NCBI GenBank assembly: GCA_963681975.1
Contig: OY820613.1
Span: 3,658,001-3,722,000 of the forward strand
DNA length: 64,000 nucleotides
Origin: JANELJ01 sp024511395
GTDB lineage: Bacteria > Pseudomonadota > Gammaproteobacteria > GRL18
Direction of reading: 5' to 3'
Shown: piece after piece, positions 63,070 to 64,000 of the stretch
Layout: each line of letters opens with the position of its first letter
Numbering within the stretch: position 1 is the first letter of the stretch
Program-made: the position numbers and the translations under genes
Notes under the pieces: generated by a model
The model's input: only the letters and a program-made list of their open reading frames with translations
Told to the model about the DNA's origin: nothing
The model's database searches: none

Positions 63070-64000
63070 ATGACAGGGAATTGTGCCGTGCTGCAACAGC
63101 AGACACCGCTGCAGGTTCTCAAGGAGGTATTTGGCTATAGTGACTTTCGTGATGAACAGGAAGCCATAATCAATCAGCTTCTGGCCGGTCGTGATGCCAT
63201 GGTGCTCATGCCAACCGGCGGCGGCAAGTCTTTGTGCTTTCAGATCCCTTCTCTTATTCGATTAGGTACCGGGATCGTGCTTTCTCCTCTGATTGCCCTG
63301 ATGCAGGATCAGGTGGCCGCCCTGAAAATTCAGGGTGTTGCTGTGGAGTTTTTAAACTCCAGCCTGTCATTTCCCGAAGTACAGGATATTGAAGCACGCT
63401 TATTGCGCGGTGAACTGGATATGCTCTATGTGGCGCCGGAACGCTTATGCCAGGAGCGTATGCTGTCCCTGCTGCACCAGATTGATATTGCCCTGTTTGC
63501 TATTGATGAAGCTCATTGTGTTTCCCAGTGGGGCCATGATTTCAGGCCTGAGTATATTCAGCTTTCCCTGCTGCATGAACAGTTCCCCGATGTACCTCGT
63601 ATTGCACTGACCGCTACGGCTGATAAAAGTACCCGTAATGAAATTATTCAACGTCTGGATCTGGTCAATGCCCGCCTGTTTATCAGCAGTTTTGACCGCC
63701 CCAATATCCGTTACCGCATCACTCAGAAAAACAATGCCCGTAAGCAGTTGCTTAATTTTATTACCACTGAACATGCCTCAGATGCCGGTATTGTCTATTG
63801 TTTGAGCCGTAAAAAAGTGGATGAAACCGCCCGCTGGCTGAATGACCAGGGTATTGAAGCACTGCCGTATCATGCCGGTTTATCAGCCCAGGTTCGGAAG
63901 CAGCACCAGGATCAGTTTATTCGCGGCGATGGTGTAGTGATTGTAGCGACGGTAGCCTTTGGAATGGGTATTGATAAACCGGATGTGCGTTATGTGGCGC
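63070..64000 (+). CDS. recQ: ATP-dependent DNA helicase RecQ (3' end outside the window)
   Basis: The open frame from ATG 63070 gives 310 residues. Motif 0 FGYSDFRDEQ, Walker A MPTGGGKSLCFQ, LSPLIALMQDQ, DEAHC Walker B with VSQWGHDFRPEY, motif III ALTATAD, SSFDRPNIRY, IVYCLSRKKV and VATVAFGMGIDKPDVR identify a RecQ helicase of recombination and repair. It follows bamC by 33 bp. Confidence 0.95.
   Translation, partial: MTGNCAVLQQQTPLQVLKEVFGYSDFRDEQEAIINQLLAGRDAMVLMPTGGGKSLCFQIPSLIRLGTGIVLSPLIALMQDQVAALKIQGVAVEFLNSSLSFPEVQDIEARLLRGELDMLYVAPERLCQERMLSLLHQIDIALFAIDEAHCVSQWGHDFRPEYIQLSLLHEQFPDVPRIALTATADKSTRNEIIQRLDLVNARLFISSFDRPNIRYRITQKNNARKQLLNFITTEHASDAGIVYCLSRKKVDETARWLNDQGIEALPYHAGLSAQVRKQHQDQFIRGDGVVIVATVAFGMGIDKPDVRYVA

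Noticed and set aside
1345..63774. Numerous long antisense open frames over rpe/gph, trpD, typA, dapA, bamC and recQ
   Set aside because: All lie opposite well-conserved genes, lack ribosome sites and match no family; they are by-products of codon bias.

Overview
The window reads as part of the chromosome of a sulfur-oxidising gammaproteobacterium. Gene order in several blocks is gammaproteobacterial: rpe-gph-trpEGDC; crp divergent from an osmC-like gene; gcvR-bcp beside dapA-bamC; srkA; rsmJ; typA. soxX, soxA and a tusA-like gene point to reduced-sulfur oxidation. The DNA looks moderately AT-rich by eye; this was not computed. No rRNA, tRNA, CRISPR array or phage module was recognised.

Insertion sequences dominate. 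I count 14 insertions or remnants: two IS4-like, six of one IS5/IS1182-like element, two IS982, two IS21 (one nested with an IS5-like copy), one unclassified DDE element and one IS3 scrap. Together they cover about 20 kb, close to a third of the window. Ends and target duplications could be read for most, so the interrupted genes can be rejoined: a three-piece unknown gene (13158 down to 9381), a stomatin gene (qmcA-like), a CheW/CZB gene, a universal stress gene and a DUF3108 gene. IS4 copies also sit directly upstream of the trp leader and of osmC. Other genes are broken by point changes: crp (13-bp tandem duplication), a DsbA-like oxidoreductase, an nfeD-like gene, a DUF3301 gene and a rhodanese. 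Core genes (trp, bioA, ttcA, typA, xthA, pyrE, rnd, soxXA, dapA, bamC) are intact. This mixture of IS expansion and fresh pseudogenes is what early genome reduction in a host-associated or strongly bottlenecked lineage looks like; that is inference.

Layout: 1-700 remnants; 714-9401 rpe, gph, trpL-trpEGDC, bioA; 9433-16767 IS-riddled block with the unknown gene, dsbA-like gene, broken crp and osmC; 16926-24322 ttcA, broken qmcA/nfeD, CheW-CZB split by an intact IS21; 24602-34763 typA, DUF4426, a TauE-like membrane protein, xthA/pyrE, rsmJ, an OmpA protein, srkA-DUF3549-rnd; 34861-40499 split usp, soxXA, bepA, dead rhodanese; 40603-44362 nested IS21/IS5; 44639-46301 tusA and a FadL-like porin; 46591-49848 IS elements around a FadL fragment; 50007-55663 unknown secreted protein, two DUF697 GTPases, a small protein, perM; 55734-59421 IS-bounded DUF3108 and lipoprotein remnants; 59534-64000 bcp-gcvR, dapA-bamC, recQ (runs off the edge).

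The most unusual non-coding signal is a set of heptamer tandem arrays in four intergenic sites that share the consensus TRAACRC (TAAACAC inside the trp operon; TGAACGC elsewhere).
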